Source of the DNA: Oscillospiraceae bacterium
GTDB lineage: Bacteria; Bacillota; Clostridia; Oscillospirales; CAG-272
Assembly (NCBI GenBank): GCA_015064525.1
Contig: SVSC01000007.1
Location: 1 to 35,760, forward strand
Reading direction: 5' to 3'
Length of the DNA stretch: 35,760 nt
The notes beneath the pieces were generated by a model. The model searched no databases. It was not told the origin of the DNA and saw only the letters and a program-made list of their open reading frames with translations. Shown here piece by piece: positions 1 to 7,487 of this stretch. Position numbers and translations under genes: made by a program. The stretch's first letter is position 1. Each line of letters starts with the position of its first letter.

Positions 1-350
1 AAGACGAGGCTCTTTCGAAAATAGAAGCTGTAGTAAAGCTGTTAGAGGATACAATGATGATTACAGATGAGGTCGTATTGCCGACATCCTGCCGTTTTAT
101 TGACGGAATGGAATGGCGAGCCAAAGAAGCTTGTCTGAATCGTAATAATAATCCCGACAGTCCCGAAGAACGATTTATCTATATTTTCACTGAAATGAAT
201 GGCATGAGCACTTGCTATTGCATATTTCCAAGCGAATATTATGATATTCTCAACGGAAATGATTTTGAACCGCTTCGTGATCATCCGAAATTTATAAAAC
301 TATGCGAACGTGTAAAAGCGTTGATTGTTACCAAACAAAAGGAAGCGTAA
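1..350 (+). CDS. Unknown protein, 3' part of gene
   Basis: The reading frame is open from the left edge (whole codons from base 3) and stops at 348-350, so the window holds only the C-terminal 115 or so residues. An ATG pair at 54-59 lies inside the frame but has no ribosome site before it, and the upstream codons read as plausible helical protein (EALSKIEAVVKLLED), so the gene probably starts outside the window. The visible part is acidic and aromatic, without membrane segments or a motif I recognise. I cannot assign a function. Confidence 0.6.
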   Translation, partial: DEALSKIEAVVKLLEDTMMITDEVVLPTSCRFIDGMEWRAKEACLNRNNNPDSPEERFIYIFTEMNGMSTCYCIFPSEYYDILNGNDFEPLRDHPKFIKLCERVKALIVTKQKEA

Positions 351-355
351 TCCTC

Positions 356-374
356 GCCCCGCTTCATGCGGGGC
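356..374 (+). terminator. GC hairpin after the first gene
   Basis: GCCCCGC, a 5-nt loop and GCGGGGC form a perfect 7-bp stem five bases after the stop codon at 350. No T-run follows, so it is at best a weak intrinsic terminator. Confidence 0.4.
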
Positions 375-442
375 TTCGCTGTGCCCACAAAAAGCAGTGC
401 TTGTCAGGAAAAGAAGACAAACTTTCGGGACGCACAAATCAA

Positions 443-577
443 AGGCTCCCTCCGGGAGGGAGCTCCCGACGAAGTCGGGTGAGGGAGAGCGCGTTGCGAT
501 ATAATCAGTACAAATCCAAAGTCGCGCGGGCTCCTTCCGTCACGCTCCGCGTGCCACCTTCCTCCCGGAGGAAGGCT
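443..577. repeat. MITE-like palindromic element
   Basis: A 135-bp stretch bounded by imperfect 19-bp inverted repeats (443-461 against 559-577, about three mismatches). Each end is itself a palindrome (CTCCCTCCGGGAGGGAG type on the left, CTTCCTCCCGGAGGAAG on the right). Internal hairpins are CCCGAC-GAA-GTCGGG (465-479) and CACG-CTCCG-CGTG (541-553). No protein is encoded. The build is that of a small non-autonomous or extragenic palindromic repeat; a second genomic copy is not visible in this window. Confidence 0.55.
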
Positions 578-642
578 ATGTTACCGCCTGACAGTACACT
601 TATAAGGTGTAACACACTATACCTTGCAGGCAAGGACGTGTG

Positions 643-688
643 AAAAGGAGTACGAACAAAATTGCTCGTACTCCTTTTGTTATTTTTT
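643..688 (+). terminator. Intrinsic terminator, orphan
   Basis: AAAAGGAGTACGA at 643-655 pairs perfectly with TCGTACTCCTTTT at 665-677, followed by a T-rich tail (TTTTGTTATTTTTT). It is a textbook bidirectional-looking terminator. No gene ends just upstream; the nearest plus-strand gene ends at 350, so it may end an unrecognised short transcript in 580-640 or be a remnant. Confidence 0.65.
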
Positions 689-708
689 CGGAAGGTGTTG
701 CCCCCTGC

Positions 709-804
709 GTGTCATCTTGAGCGGAGTCCGCTCGAGATTCTACCTTCGCTTTGCTCGGTGCTGCTTCGCAGTTCGACTCCGCTCCGCTTCGCTCAGAATG
801 ACAC
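709..804. repeat. Short palindromic repeat with GTGTCATyyTGAGCG ends
   Basis: The 96-bp segment starts GTGTCATCTTGAGCGGA and ends with the near-exact reverse complement (TTCGCTCAGAATGACAC), with further GC-rich palindromic sequence inside. Similar TCATyyTGAGCG-ended intergenic repeats are widespread in bacterial genomes (general knowledge). It is non-coding. The stretch 805-905 holds no gene I can support. Confidence 0.5.
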
Positions 805-905
805 GGGCGGACGCAGTCGAAACCCGAAGGGCGAACGGCAACGCCGTTCGGATCTCGCAGGGAGATTAAAACCTGCTTTACGGAAGACGCCCCTTGGCGT
901 ACCTT

Positions 906-1706
906 TTATTTCCGACGGTTGTATTCCGCGAATAGGCGGTCGTAGTTTTCTTTGATCTCCTTTGCGGTGGCTTTGCCAATCTCGTAGTTGAAAATACCGT
1001 TGTAGCCGATGGCTTCAAAGGCGGCGATCAGACGCATCCAGTCGATTTTTCCTTCTCCGGGGAGCAAATGCCGCTCGTCGATAAAGTCGTAGTCGGAAAT
1101 ATGGGTGGTGATGATACGGTTGCCCAGCGCGAGGATCGCGTCGCAGGGATCCTCCTTCAAAAAGTGGTTGACGTCAACGCACACCCGCACACCGGGAACG
1201 GCATCAACAATGGCGATCCCCTCGGCGGAGGTGTTGAACAGGCAGGTGCGGGGAAGCGCCTCCAACGCAATGGGGGTGGATGTGAGGGCGGTCAGCTCCA
1301 CAAGAGAGCGATGAAGCGCGTCAAGCTGAACGGGGCGCTCCTCGTTGGAAATTGGCTCGCGGCTGCCGTGAATCACGTAGCATCGGGGAGAGTACGCCTC
1401 CAGGGTGGGGAGAATGGCGCGCAGATTTTCAACGGCGCCGCGGCGGAGGGATTCGTTCGGATTGGCGAAATTCCAAAGGGCACCAAAGGAGATATGGATG
1501 CCGTTGAGGATCAATCCCGAGCGGCGAACCGTTTCCAGGGCAAAGCCAAGATGCTTTTCCTCCTCCAGCTCCAGCTCGCGATCCTTGCGGAGGGTGCAGA
1601 TATCCAGATCCACAGCGTCAAAGCTGTTTTCCACAGCCTCGCGAACGGCGTCTACCACCATGTGGCGGGGGAACCCAATGGATTTTCCCAGCTTTAATTG
1701 ATACAT
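906..1706 (-). CDS. Sugar phosphate isomerase/epimerase-like TIM barrel protein
   Basis: A 266-residue protein resembling the xylose isomerase-like TIM barrel family (AP endonuclease 2 fold). These proteins are divalent-metal enzymes that isomerise or epimerise sugars, or act on inositol derivatives. Seen: 'DAVDLDICT' near the N-terminus, 'GIHISFG', 'IALEALP' with a candidate metal Glu, 'VCVDVNHFLKED', 'THISDYDFIDERHLLPGEGKIDW' split over the late strands, and 'NYEIG' near the C-terminus; these are the usual places for the Glu/Asp/His/Glu metal ligands. The start at 1706 is chosen because AAAGGA lies about ten bases upstream; a longer frame to 1883 would run through the promoter. It stands alone, divergent from the small membrane protein pair. 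The substrate cannot be told from sequence. It is cytoplasmic, with no signal peptide. Confidence 0.75.
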   Translation of the reverse strand: MYQLKLGKSIGFPRHMVVDAVREAVENSFDAVDLDICTLRKDRELELEEEKHLGFALETVRRSGLILNGIHISFGALWNFANPNESLRRGAVENLRAILPTLEAYSPRCYVIHGSREPISNEERPVQLDALHRSLVELTALTSTPIALEALPRTCLFNTSAEGIAIVDAVPGVRVCVDVNHFLKEDPCDAILALGNRIITTHISDYDFIDERHLLPGEGKIDWMRLIAAFEAIGYNGIFNYEIGKATAKEIKENYDRLFAEYNRRK

Positions 1707-1739
1707 CGTTGACACATCCTTTCCAATTTTATTGAAATT

Positions 1740-1768
1740 AGTGTAGCACAACCGATATGAAAAGTCAA
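1740..1768 (-). promoter_or_regulatory. Sigma-A promoter of the TIM barrel gene
   Basis: On the minus strand, TTGACT (1763-1768), a 17-bp spacer and TACACT (1740-1745), placed about 33 bp before the start codon at 1706. Confidence 0.6.
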
Positions 1769-1817
1769 TAGGCTTCTGTGGTTTTTTCGTATCATCGGTT
1801 CGGATTAAAAAAAAATC

Positions 1818-1846
1818 TTGACAAATTTGGAAAAATGGTGTAGAAT
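1818..1846 (+). promoter_or_regulatory. Sigma-A promoter of the small membrane protein pair
   Basis: TTGACA (1818-1823), a 17-bp spacer and TAGAAT (1841-1846). It lies 29 bp before the ATG at 1876, with AAGGAG in between. It forms a divergent promoter pair with 1740-1768. Confidence 0.75.
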
Positions 1847-1875
1847 GGAGAAAATTTAAAAAGGAGAATTCAGCA

Positions 1876-2193
1876 ATGTCCACTCAAAAGCAACCTCCTC
1901 AGCCCGTGAAAAACCCAAAGGCGTACCTTTTTGTTGCAATTTTGGCGGCTCTGCCCCATGCCTATGCCGAGTACCGCAGATATAACCTCGGAGGCACGCT
2001 GGATGCCACCTATTGGTTGCTCAGCGCCTTGATCCTTGTTTCCGTGTGGTGTCTCTATCGGGTGATCCGTCCCTCGGTAAACGGAAAGAAGAATGACCCC
2101 ACCGAGGATGCCTGCAACGCTGCCGTTATTTGTTGCTTCATCGTTGCCGTGTATGCCTTTTTGGTGAGTGGCATTGTGCGACTGATCGGTTAA
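1876..2193 (+). CDS. Small membrane protein, first of a paralogous pair
   Basis: A 105-residue protein with a short polar N-terminus rich in Gln and Pro and three predicted hydrophobic segments (about 15-32, 44-62 and 83-104). I do not recognise the family. It is clearly related to the next gene: both have 'EYR', then 'LGG' and an aromatic segment with 'WCxY' followed by a Pro-containing end, and both finish with one more membrane segment. AAGGAG precedes the ATG and a consensus promoter lies directly upstream, so it is expressed as a real gene. Only 14 bp separate it from its paralogue, implying co-transcription. Confidence 0.7.
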   Translation: MSTQKQPPQPVKNPKAYLFVAILAALPHAYAEYRRYNLGGTLDATYWLLSALILVSVWCLYRVIRPSVNGKKNDPTEDACNAAVICCFIVAVYAFLVSGIVRLIG

Positions 2194-2207
2194 CAGAGCG
2201 AAAACGT

Positions 2208-2540
2208 ATGGGAAAGCTATGGAAATGGCTCTGTGAGCCTCGCCTTCCTCGCCCCCTCTACTTTCTGATTGGGATTGGTTGCGTGCTGATGTACGCGGAA
2301 ACCGAATACAGAAAGGTTACTCTGGGTGGCAGAATGGATTTTCAATTTTTCTTTGCCTATGCCGTGAGCTGGGTGATCGCCTTTTGGTGCTTCTATTGGA
2401 TATGGTATCCCATTATGGAGAAAAAGCTGAAGGGAACCCCAAAAGAAAAGGAATTAAAAAATCAGACGTTTGGAAACGCGGGACTCACCCTTGCCGCCGT
2501 GAATTTTACTGTGATGGGAATCATCAATTTTATCTACTAA
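2208..2540 (+). CDS. Small membrane protein, second of a paralogous pair
   Basis: A 110-residue paralogue of the preceding protein with the same three-segment membrane layout and the shared core 'TEYRKVTLGGRMDF' (compare 'AEYRRYNLGGTLDA'). The start is placed at 2208 because homology to the neighbour begins there; the ribosome site is poor (only purine-rich AGAGCGAAAA), which suggests translation is coupled to the first gene. A longer in-frame start within the previous gene is unlikely. Function unknown; the pair may form a hetero-oligomer in the membrane. Confidence 0.65.
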   Translation: MGKLWKWLCEPRLPRPLYFLIGIGCVLMYAETEYRKVTLGGRMDFQFFFAYAVSWVIAFWCFYWIWYPIMEKKLKGTPKEKELKNQTFGNAGLTLAAVNFTVMGIINFIY

Positions 2541-2559
2541 AATTGAATAACGTAGGCGC

Positions 2560-2589
2560 GCAGGCACCCTTCGCACGAAGGGTGCCTGC
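2560..2589 (+). terminator. Strong hairpin after the membrane protein pair
   Basis: GCAGGCACCCTTCG and its exact reverse complement form a 14-bp stem with only two bases between the arms, 19 bp after the stop codon. It is followed by TGCTCGTTTCTTT, a broken T-run, so it may end the operon. Confidence 0.6.
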
Positions 2590-2604
2590 TGCTCGTTTCT
2601 TTGG

Positions 2605-2812
2605 GAAGAAGTTCGTTTTGGAAGGGAGGGGGTGGATTTTGGAACCTTCTTGAAAGAAGGTTCCAAACCTCTAAGAACTTCCTCAGGGGTTGTTTTGAAG
2701 TTAGCGATACATGGCGGGCTGGTCGGCAGTTTTATGTCGCTCATCTGCGGTACGCTGATCAAGCAATAGCTCCCGCAAGCGCGCCGGTACCGCCACCCCG
2801 CGCGCTCCAAGG
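2605..2812 (-). repeat. Composite repeat unit A, inverted copy
   Basis: Read on the minus strand this matches units at 3242-3410, 20051-20219 and 20253-20423: a 10-bp stem with 9-nt loop (2778-2787 with 2797-2806), a conserved middle (AGCGTACCGCAGAT, CCGCCATGTAT, CCCCTGAGGAAGTTCTT) and a 14-bp hairpin with 2-nt loop (2638-2651 with 2654-2667). It is the most diverged copy, yet both hairpins keep their pairing through compensatory changes. It lies opposite in direction to the other copies. Confidence 0.75.
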
Positions 2813-2860
2813 AGTTAGTTTAGGAGGGACGGGGTGGATTTTGGAACCTTCTTTCAAGAA

Positions 2861-3258
2861 GTGCGGGCAAGCCCACTTTCCAAACTCGACCTTCGTATGG
2901 TTTAAATTCCTTGATACCGTCCCCGAGAATGGAATTTTATCTGTTTCCAAAACAGTTCAACCTCACTAACATCGTGGAGCGGATGGGGTGGCGGGCGGGC
3001 AAGCCCGCTTTCAAGGATCGACGTTCGTTCAGTTAAAATTTGATTATACCGTCCCCGAGAATGAAATTTTATCTGTTTCCAAAACAGTTCAACCTCACTA
3101 ACATCGTGGAGCGGATGGGGTGGCGGGCGGACAAGCCCGCTTTCAAGGATCGACGTTCGTTCAGTTAAAATTTGATTATACCGTCCCCGAGAATGAGATT
3201 TTATCTGTTTCTAAAACAGTTCAACCTCACTAACATCATGGAGCGGATGGGGTGGCGG
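2861..3258 (+). repeat. 132-bp tandem repeat array, copy 1
   Basis: The unit starting ACCGTCCCCGAGAATG recurs at 2916, 3048 and 3180, an exact period of 132 bp. The third copy is cut off near 3258 where it merges into unit A. A degenerate tail of a further unit precedes the array (2861-2915). Each complete unit contains a small hairpin of type GCGGGC-AA-GCCCGC and the string GGATCGACGTTCGTTCAG. The same array, with the same period and the same downstream partner, occurs at 19725-20064. The array, with units before and after it, fills the gap between two convergent genes (2541-3445). Confidence 0.85.
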
Positions 3259-3440
3259 GATCCAGCCGCTTGCGGCAGCTATTGTTTGGTGAGCGTACCG
3301 CAGATAGGCGGCATAAAACTATAGACAGAGCCGCCATGTATCATTAACTCCAAAACAACCCCTGAGGAAGTTCTTGGAGGTGTGGAACCTTCTTTCAAGA
3401 AGGTTCCACAATCCACCCTTTCCTTCCAAAACGAACCTTC
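3228..3440 (+). repeat. Composite repeat unit A, site 1
   Basis: The 10-bp stem is 3242-3251 with 3261-3270 (loop GTGGCGGGA), followed by the conserved middle with GGCGGC and GCCGCC, and a perfect 14-bp hairpin at 3381-3394 with 3397-3410. It ends only a few bases before the stop codon of the minus-strand ABC exporter gene, so it could also serve as that operon's 3' end structure. Confidence 0.8.
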
Positions 3441-3445
3441 CCCAC

Positions 3446-5269
3446 TTACTGAAATTGCGAGAGATACAGGGTGCTGTAGAAGCCGCCCTTTGCCATGAGA
3501 GCATCGTGGTTTCCTTGCTCGGTGATTTTTCCGTTTTGAATCACCAGAATCAGGTCGGCGCCCTGAATTGTGGAGAGGCGGTGGGCGATCACGAAGCAGG
3601 TACGACCCCGCATCAATTCGTCCATTGCTTCGCGGATTTTGATCTCGGTGCGGGAGTCCACGTTGGAGGTGGCTTCGTCCAGGATCAGCATGGGGGCGTT
3701 GGAGAGGAAGGCGCGGGCAATGGTGATGAGCTGTCGCTGCCCCTTGGAAATGTTCACGCCGTCGTCGGTGATCACCGTGTCGTAGCCTTGCGGGAGACTT
3801 TCGATATAGGAGTCGATTCTTGCCGCGCGGGCGGCGGCGCGCACCTCGTCGGGGGTGGCGTTTTCTCTGCCGTAAACGATGTTTTCGTAAACGGTTCCGC
3901 GGAACAGCCAGGTTTCCTGCAGCACCATGGCAAAGGCGCGACGCAGATCCTCGCGACGGCAGGAGGTGATCTCCTTGCCGTCGATGAGGATTTTACCCTC
4001 GTCGGCATCGTAGAAGCGCATGAGCAGATTGATCACGGTGGTTTTTCCCGCGCCCGTGGGGCCAACAATGGCAATGGTTTTGCCTTCCTCGGCGGTTACG
4101 GACACCTCGTGAAGAATCCGTTTTTCGGGCGTGTAGCCAAAGGAGACGTTCTCAAAGTCAACTTTTCCGCGCACCGAATGCAGGGGGAGGGGATCGGGGA
4201 TGTCGGGGGGTTCGGGCGCTTCGTCGATCACGCGGAAAACGCGCTCAGCCGCTGAAAATGCCGATTGAAATTCATGAAGGATGTTGGCGAACTCGTTGAT
4301 GGGACCCGCAAACTTTCTGGAATACTGCACGAACTGCGCCACGCCGCCCAGCGTGATGAAGAACAGCGCTCCCTCGGCAAATCTGCCGTTCTGCGAGTAC
4401 ATATAAAGGATGCCGCCGAACACCGTGACCAGTGAGATGGAAAGATTGTTGATGAAATTCACCGAGGGACCGAGGGCGGCGCCGTGGTATTCGGCGCGAT
4501 AGTACGCCTCCATCGACTCCTGGTTTCTTTGCGCGAAGCGACGGCAGATCTCTTCCTCACGCCCGTAAGCCGCAATGGTTCTGCTGCCCGAAAGCATTTC
4601 CTCCGCAAAGCCGTTCAGCTCACCGATCCTTCGGGAACGCTCCCGAAAGAGCGGACGTACCTTTTTGGAGCGGTAGCGGGTAAAAAGAATTGAGGCGGGA
4701 ACGGTGATGCAAAAGATCAGGATCATGGGCTTGGAAATTTTCCACATGAAGAAAAGGGAGCCAACCACCGTGTAAAGGCTGGTCATCACCTGCACCAGAT
4801 CGTGGGAAAGAGAGCTGTTCACCGTGTCGATGTCATAGGAAATGCGGCTGATCAGATCGCCCGCGGGGGTGGTGTCGAAATAGGTGACGGGCAGGGTGTT
4901 GAGCTTTTCAAAGAGCTGACGCCGCATGGTGTAAACAATTCGCTGACTCAGATGGATCATCAGAACCGCCAAGCCATAGGAGAGAATGGCGGAAACCACG
5001 TAGCAGATCAGCATTTTCCAAACGTTTTCCCAAACGGTGGAAAGCTGCACGCCCCCCTCTGCCGCAATGGCGTCGATGGCTTCTCCCGAATACATGGGGC
5101 CCATCAGCGCAAGCTGGTTGGAGAGAAGCGTGAGGGCGAGCGCCGCCAGAAAAAGGGGCGCGTGGCGAAGCACGTAGCCGGAGAGACGGCGAAAGACAGC
5201 GCCCGCCGTTTTGCGGTCTAACTTCTGATAAAGCCGCTCCTTTCCGGGAATCGGCTTGTTGCTTGGCAT
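3446..5269 (-). CDS. ABC exporter subunit with the catalytic ATPase site
   Basis: A 607-residue half-transporter: six-helix exporter membrane domain (about 35-330), then a nucleotide-binding domain (about 368-600). Seen: Walker A GPTGAGKTT (403-411), Q-loop LQETWLF (Q451), signature ISKGQ (507-511), Walker B LILDEATS with catalytic Glu532, and switch His563. It has canonical Walker B and switch residues but a non-canonical signature. The partner upstream shows the opposite pattern, so the two form a heterodimeric exporter of the BmrCD/TM287-288 kind, probably moving drugs, lipids or peptides out of the cell. The start at 5269 lies four bases after the partner's stop; an upstream frame extension would overlap that gene. 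The ribosome site is weak (TAAAGGT), fitting translational coupling. Substrate unknown; MarR control suggests a toxic compound. Confidence 0.85.
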   Translation of the reverse strand: MPSNKPIPGKERLYQKLDRKTAGAVFRRLSGYVLRHAPLFLAALALTLLSNQLALMGPMYSGEAIDAIAAEGGVQLSTVWENVWKMLICYVVSAILSYGLAVLMIHLSQRIVYTMRRQLFEKLNTLPVTYFDTTPAGDLISRISYDIDTVNSSLSHDLVQVMTSLYTVVGSLFFMWKISKPMILIFCITVPASILFTRYRSKKVRPLFRERSRRIGELNGFAEEMLSGSRTIAAYGREEEICRRFAQRNQESMEAYYRAEYHGAALGPSVNFINNLSISLVTVFGGILYMYSQNGRFAEGALFFITLGGVAQFVQYSRKFAGPINEFANILHEFQSAFSAAERVFRVIDEAPEPPDIPDPLPLHSVRGKVDFENVSFGYTPEKRILHEVSVTAEEGKTIAIVGPTGAGKTTVINLLMRFYDADEGKILIDGKEITSCRREDLRRAFAMVLQETWLFRGTVYENIVYGRENATPDEVRAAARAARIDSYIESLPQGYDTVITDDGVNISKGQRQLITIARAFLSNAPMLILDEATSNVDSRTEIKIREAMDELMRGRTCFVIAHRLSTIQGADLILVIQNGKITEQGNHDALMAKGGFYSTLYLSQFQ

Positions 5270-5273
5270 ACCT

Positions 5274-6995
5274 TTATTCAAGGAAAGCACCTCCCATCTG
5301 TGAATCGCTGATCTCCCGATAGGTGGGGCAGGACGCCAAAAGCTCCTCATGGGTGCCTCTGCCGATCACGCGCCCCTCCTCCAGAACGAGGATCAGATCG
5401 CAATCCTTCACCGAGCTGACCCTCTGCGCCACGGTGATCACCGTGGTGCTGCGGAGATTTTCCCGTAGGGCAAGGCGAAGGTTGGCGTCGGTTTTGTAGT
5501 CCAGCGCCGAGGAGCTGTCGTCCAGCACCAGAATCGAGGGGTTTGCCGCCAGCGCGCGGGCAATGAGCAGGCGTTGCTTTTGTCCGCCCGAAAGATTACT
5601 GCCCTTTTGGGCGAGGGGGTGGGCGTAGCCCTCTGTGAAGCCTCTGATAAAGTCGTCGGCTTGCGCCAGCTCGGCAGCGCGTCGGATCTCCTCGGAGGTG
5701 AGCGATCTGCCGAAGCGGATGTTTTCCTCAACCGTGTCGGCATAGAGAAAATCGTTTTGCAGAACCACACCGAACAGCTCGGTCAGCTCCTTGTGAGGGT
5801 AGGTGCGAACATCCCGCCCGTGGATGCGGATTCTGCCCTCGGTGGCATCATAGAAGCGCATGAGAAGCTTGATCAGCGTGGTTTTCCCGGCACCGGTGGA
5901 GCCAATGATCCCCAAGCGCTCGCCCTGCCGCAGAGAGAAAGAAACATCCTGCAGATGGCGGTGACCACCGGTGTAGGAAAAGCTGACGTTCTCAAACTCC
6001 ACCTGCGGCGCGTTGGGATGAGGAATGCTCTCAAGAGGGATTTCCACGGGGTCCTCGGGGGCGTTCAGCACCTGCGCGATCCGCTCCGAGGAGGCGGCGC
6101 ACTTGGTGTACATTACGAACATACGGGAAACCGACATCATTGCCATGGAAATCAGGTGGAAATATTGCATGAAGGCGATTACCGTTTCGGGATCCGAGCG
6201 ATGCCCCACCACTCTTTGGGCGCTGAGCGCCACCACGGCGGTGATGCCGCAGTTCATTAAAAGATTCATCACGGGGTTCACCACCCCCATCACGGTTCCC
6301 GCCACACGCTCGTCGTGGGAAAGGGTGCGGTTCACCCGATCGTAGCGGCGGTTTTCGTAATCGTTTTTGGAGAGCGCCTTGATCACGCGGATGCCTTGGG
6401 CGTTTTCCCGCACCACGCGGATCATGCTGTCCACCGACTCCTGCACCCGAACGTAAAGGGGAACGCCTCGGCGGGAGATCAGATAAACGGTGGCGAAGAT
6501 CAGGGGCAGAATGGCGATCATTACCAGAGAGAGGTAGGCATCCATCACCAGCGTGATGGCAATGCCGCCCACCAGCAGAATGGGCGCGCGGATGCCCAGT
6601 CGCTGGATCATGTTCACGAACTGATGCACGTGGTAGGTGTCGGTGGTGATGCGGGACTCCAGCGAGGGAAGGGTGAAGGCGTCGGTCTGGGCGGCGGAAA
6701 GCCCCAGCGTGCGGGAAAAAAGATCCATGCGGAGGCGCTGGGCGAAGTCCCGCGCAACTCCCGCCGCCATGCGGTTGGCAACCACGTTCAGCACCATGGC
6801 AACGGCGGAGAACACGATCATTGCGGCGCCCCACCAAAGAATTCCCGAAAGCGCGCCTGCGGCAACCACGTTCTTCAGTATATGACTTAAAATGTAGGGC
6901 AAGAGCAGCTCCGAGAGGGTTGCGGTCACCTTCACGCAGAGCCCCAGCGCCATTCTCAGCCGATAGGGGAGAAGATAAGAAAAAACGGTTTTCAT
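5274..6995 (-). CDS. ABC exporter subunit with the degenerate ATPase site
   Basis: A 573-residue half-transporter with six membrane helices (about 12-300) and a nucleotide-binding domain (330-565). Walker A is GSTGAGKTT (365-373) and the signature is a perfect LSGGQ (468-472). However Walker B reads LVLDDSS, with Asp493 where the catalytic Glu belongs, and the switch His is Gln524 (VAQRVSS). This site therefore pairs degenerate Walker B/switch residues with the partner's ISKGQ, while this subunit's good LSGGQ completes the partner's active site. That complementary pattern is the hallmark of asymmetric heterodimeric exporters. The start codon overlaps the stop of the MarR gene as ATGA, and GGAAGGGG lies upstream. 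Second gene of a MarR-ABC-ABC operon. Confidence 0.87.
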   Translation of the reverse strand: MKTVFSYLLPYRLRMALGLCVKVTATLSELLLPYILSHILKNVVAAGALSGILWWGAAMIVFSAVAMVLNVVANRMAAGVARDFAQRLRMDLFSRTLGLSAAQTDAFTLPSLESRITTDTYHVHQFVNMIQRLGIRAPILLVGGIAITLVMDAYLSLVMIAILPLIFATVYLISRRGVPLYVRVQESVDSMIRVVRENAQGIRVIKALSKNDYENRRYDRVNRTLSHDERVAGTVMGVVNPVMNLLMNCGITAVVALSAQRVVGHRSDPETVIAFMQYFHLISMAMMSVSRMFVMYTKCAASSERIAQVLNAPEDPVEIPLESIPHPNAPQVEFENVSFSYTGGHRHLQDVSFSLRQGERLGIIGSTGAGKTTLIKLLMRFYDATEGRIRIHGRDVRTYPHKELTELFGVVLQNDFLYADTVEENIRFGRSLTSEEIRRAAELAQADDFIRGFTEGYAHPLAQKGSNLSGGQKQRLLIARALAANPSILVLDDSSSALDYKTDANLRLALRENLRSTTVITVAQRVSSVKDCDLILVLEEGRVIGRGTHEELLASCPTYREISDSQMGGAFLE

Positions 6996-7435
6996 TGAGG
7001 GTCCGCCCCTTCCTGACCTGTCAGAATCCGCGCGCGGCGCGTGATACGGTTGAGAACCGAAAGAAAGATCTCCAGCTCACGGGCGGTGCAGTCCACGGTG
7101 ATCCCCTCGTTCCAGGTCTTGGCGATCTCACGGATTTTCGGATACAGCTCCAGCATGGCGTTGGTTGGGTAGATTTGCGTTACCCGTTTGTCGGAAGCGC
7201 TTGGAACTCTGGTGATCAGCCCCAGCGCCTCCAGCTGATCCAGGCTTCTTGCCACCGTGCTTTTGTTCAGGCAAAGGCGGCGGGCAATCTGATCCTGGGA
7301 AAGCCCCGGGGTGGCGCAGATCACAAAAACAAAGCTGTGGTGCTTTGCCTTCAGCCCCTCGTTGGGAAGCTGCTCGGCGCGGTAGAGCGCCATGCAACGG
7401 CTGACGGTGTTCAGATCTTTCATAATAGATGGCAT
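6992..7435 (-). CDS. MarR family transcriptional regulator
   Basis: A 147-residue winged-helix repressor. The core is 'GLSQDQIARRLCLNKSTVARSLDQLE' (split: helix two then recognition helix with NKSTVARS) followed by the wing 'RVPSASDKRV', the usual MarR DxR wing pattern. N- and C-terminal helices would form the dimer interface. MarR proteins typically repress their own operon until a small molecule binds. Here the promoter and a 31-bp palindrome lie directly upstream, and the two exporter genes follow with overlap or four-base spacing, so it very probably controls export of its own ligand. GGGAGGA lies five bases before the ATG at 7435. An internal Met four residues later is a less likely start. 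Confidence 0.88.
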   Translation of the reverse strand: MPSIMKDLNTVSRCMALYRAEQLPNEGLKAKHHSFVFVICATPGLSQDQIARRLCLNKSTVARSLDQLEALGLITRVPSASDKRVTQIYPTNAMLELYPKIREIAKTWNEGITVDCTARELEIFLSVLNRITRRARILTGQEGADPQ

Positions 7436-7456
7436 ACGGATCCTCCCTTACAATAT

Positions 7457-7487
7457 AGTTGCAAATGCAACGGTTGCTTTTGCAACT
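7457..7487 (-). promoter_or_regulatory. Predicted MarR operator
   Basis: A 31-bp palindrome: 15-bp arms 7457-7471 and 7473-7487 with one mismatch around a central G. Each arm also contains its own smaller palindrome (TTGCAAATGCAA and TTGCTTTTGCAA), so two dimers could bind side by side. It starts right after the -10 box and covers the transcription start, the ideal position for repression. Confidence 0.75.

Noticed and set aside
2916-3258. CRISPR-like array
   Set aside because: The 132-bp units are near-identical along their whole length with no unique spacers, and no cas genes are nearby.
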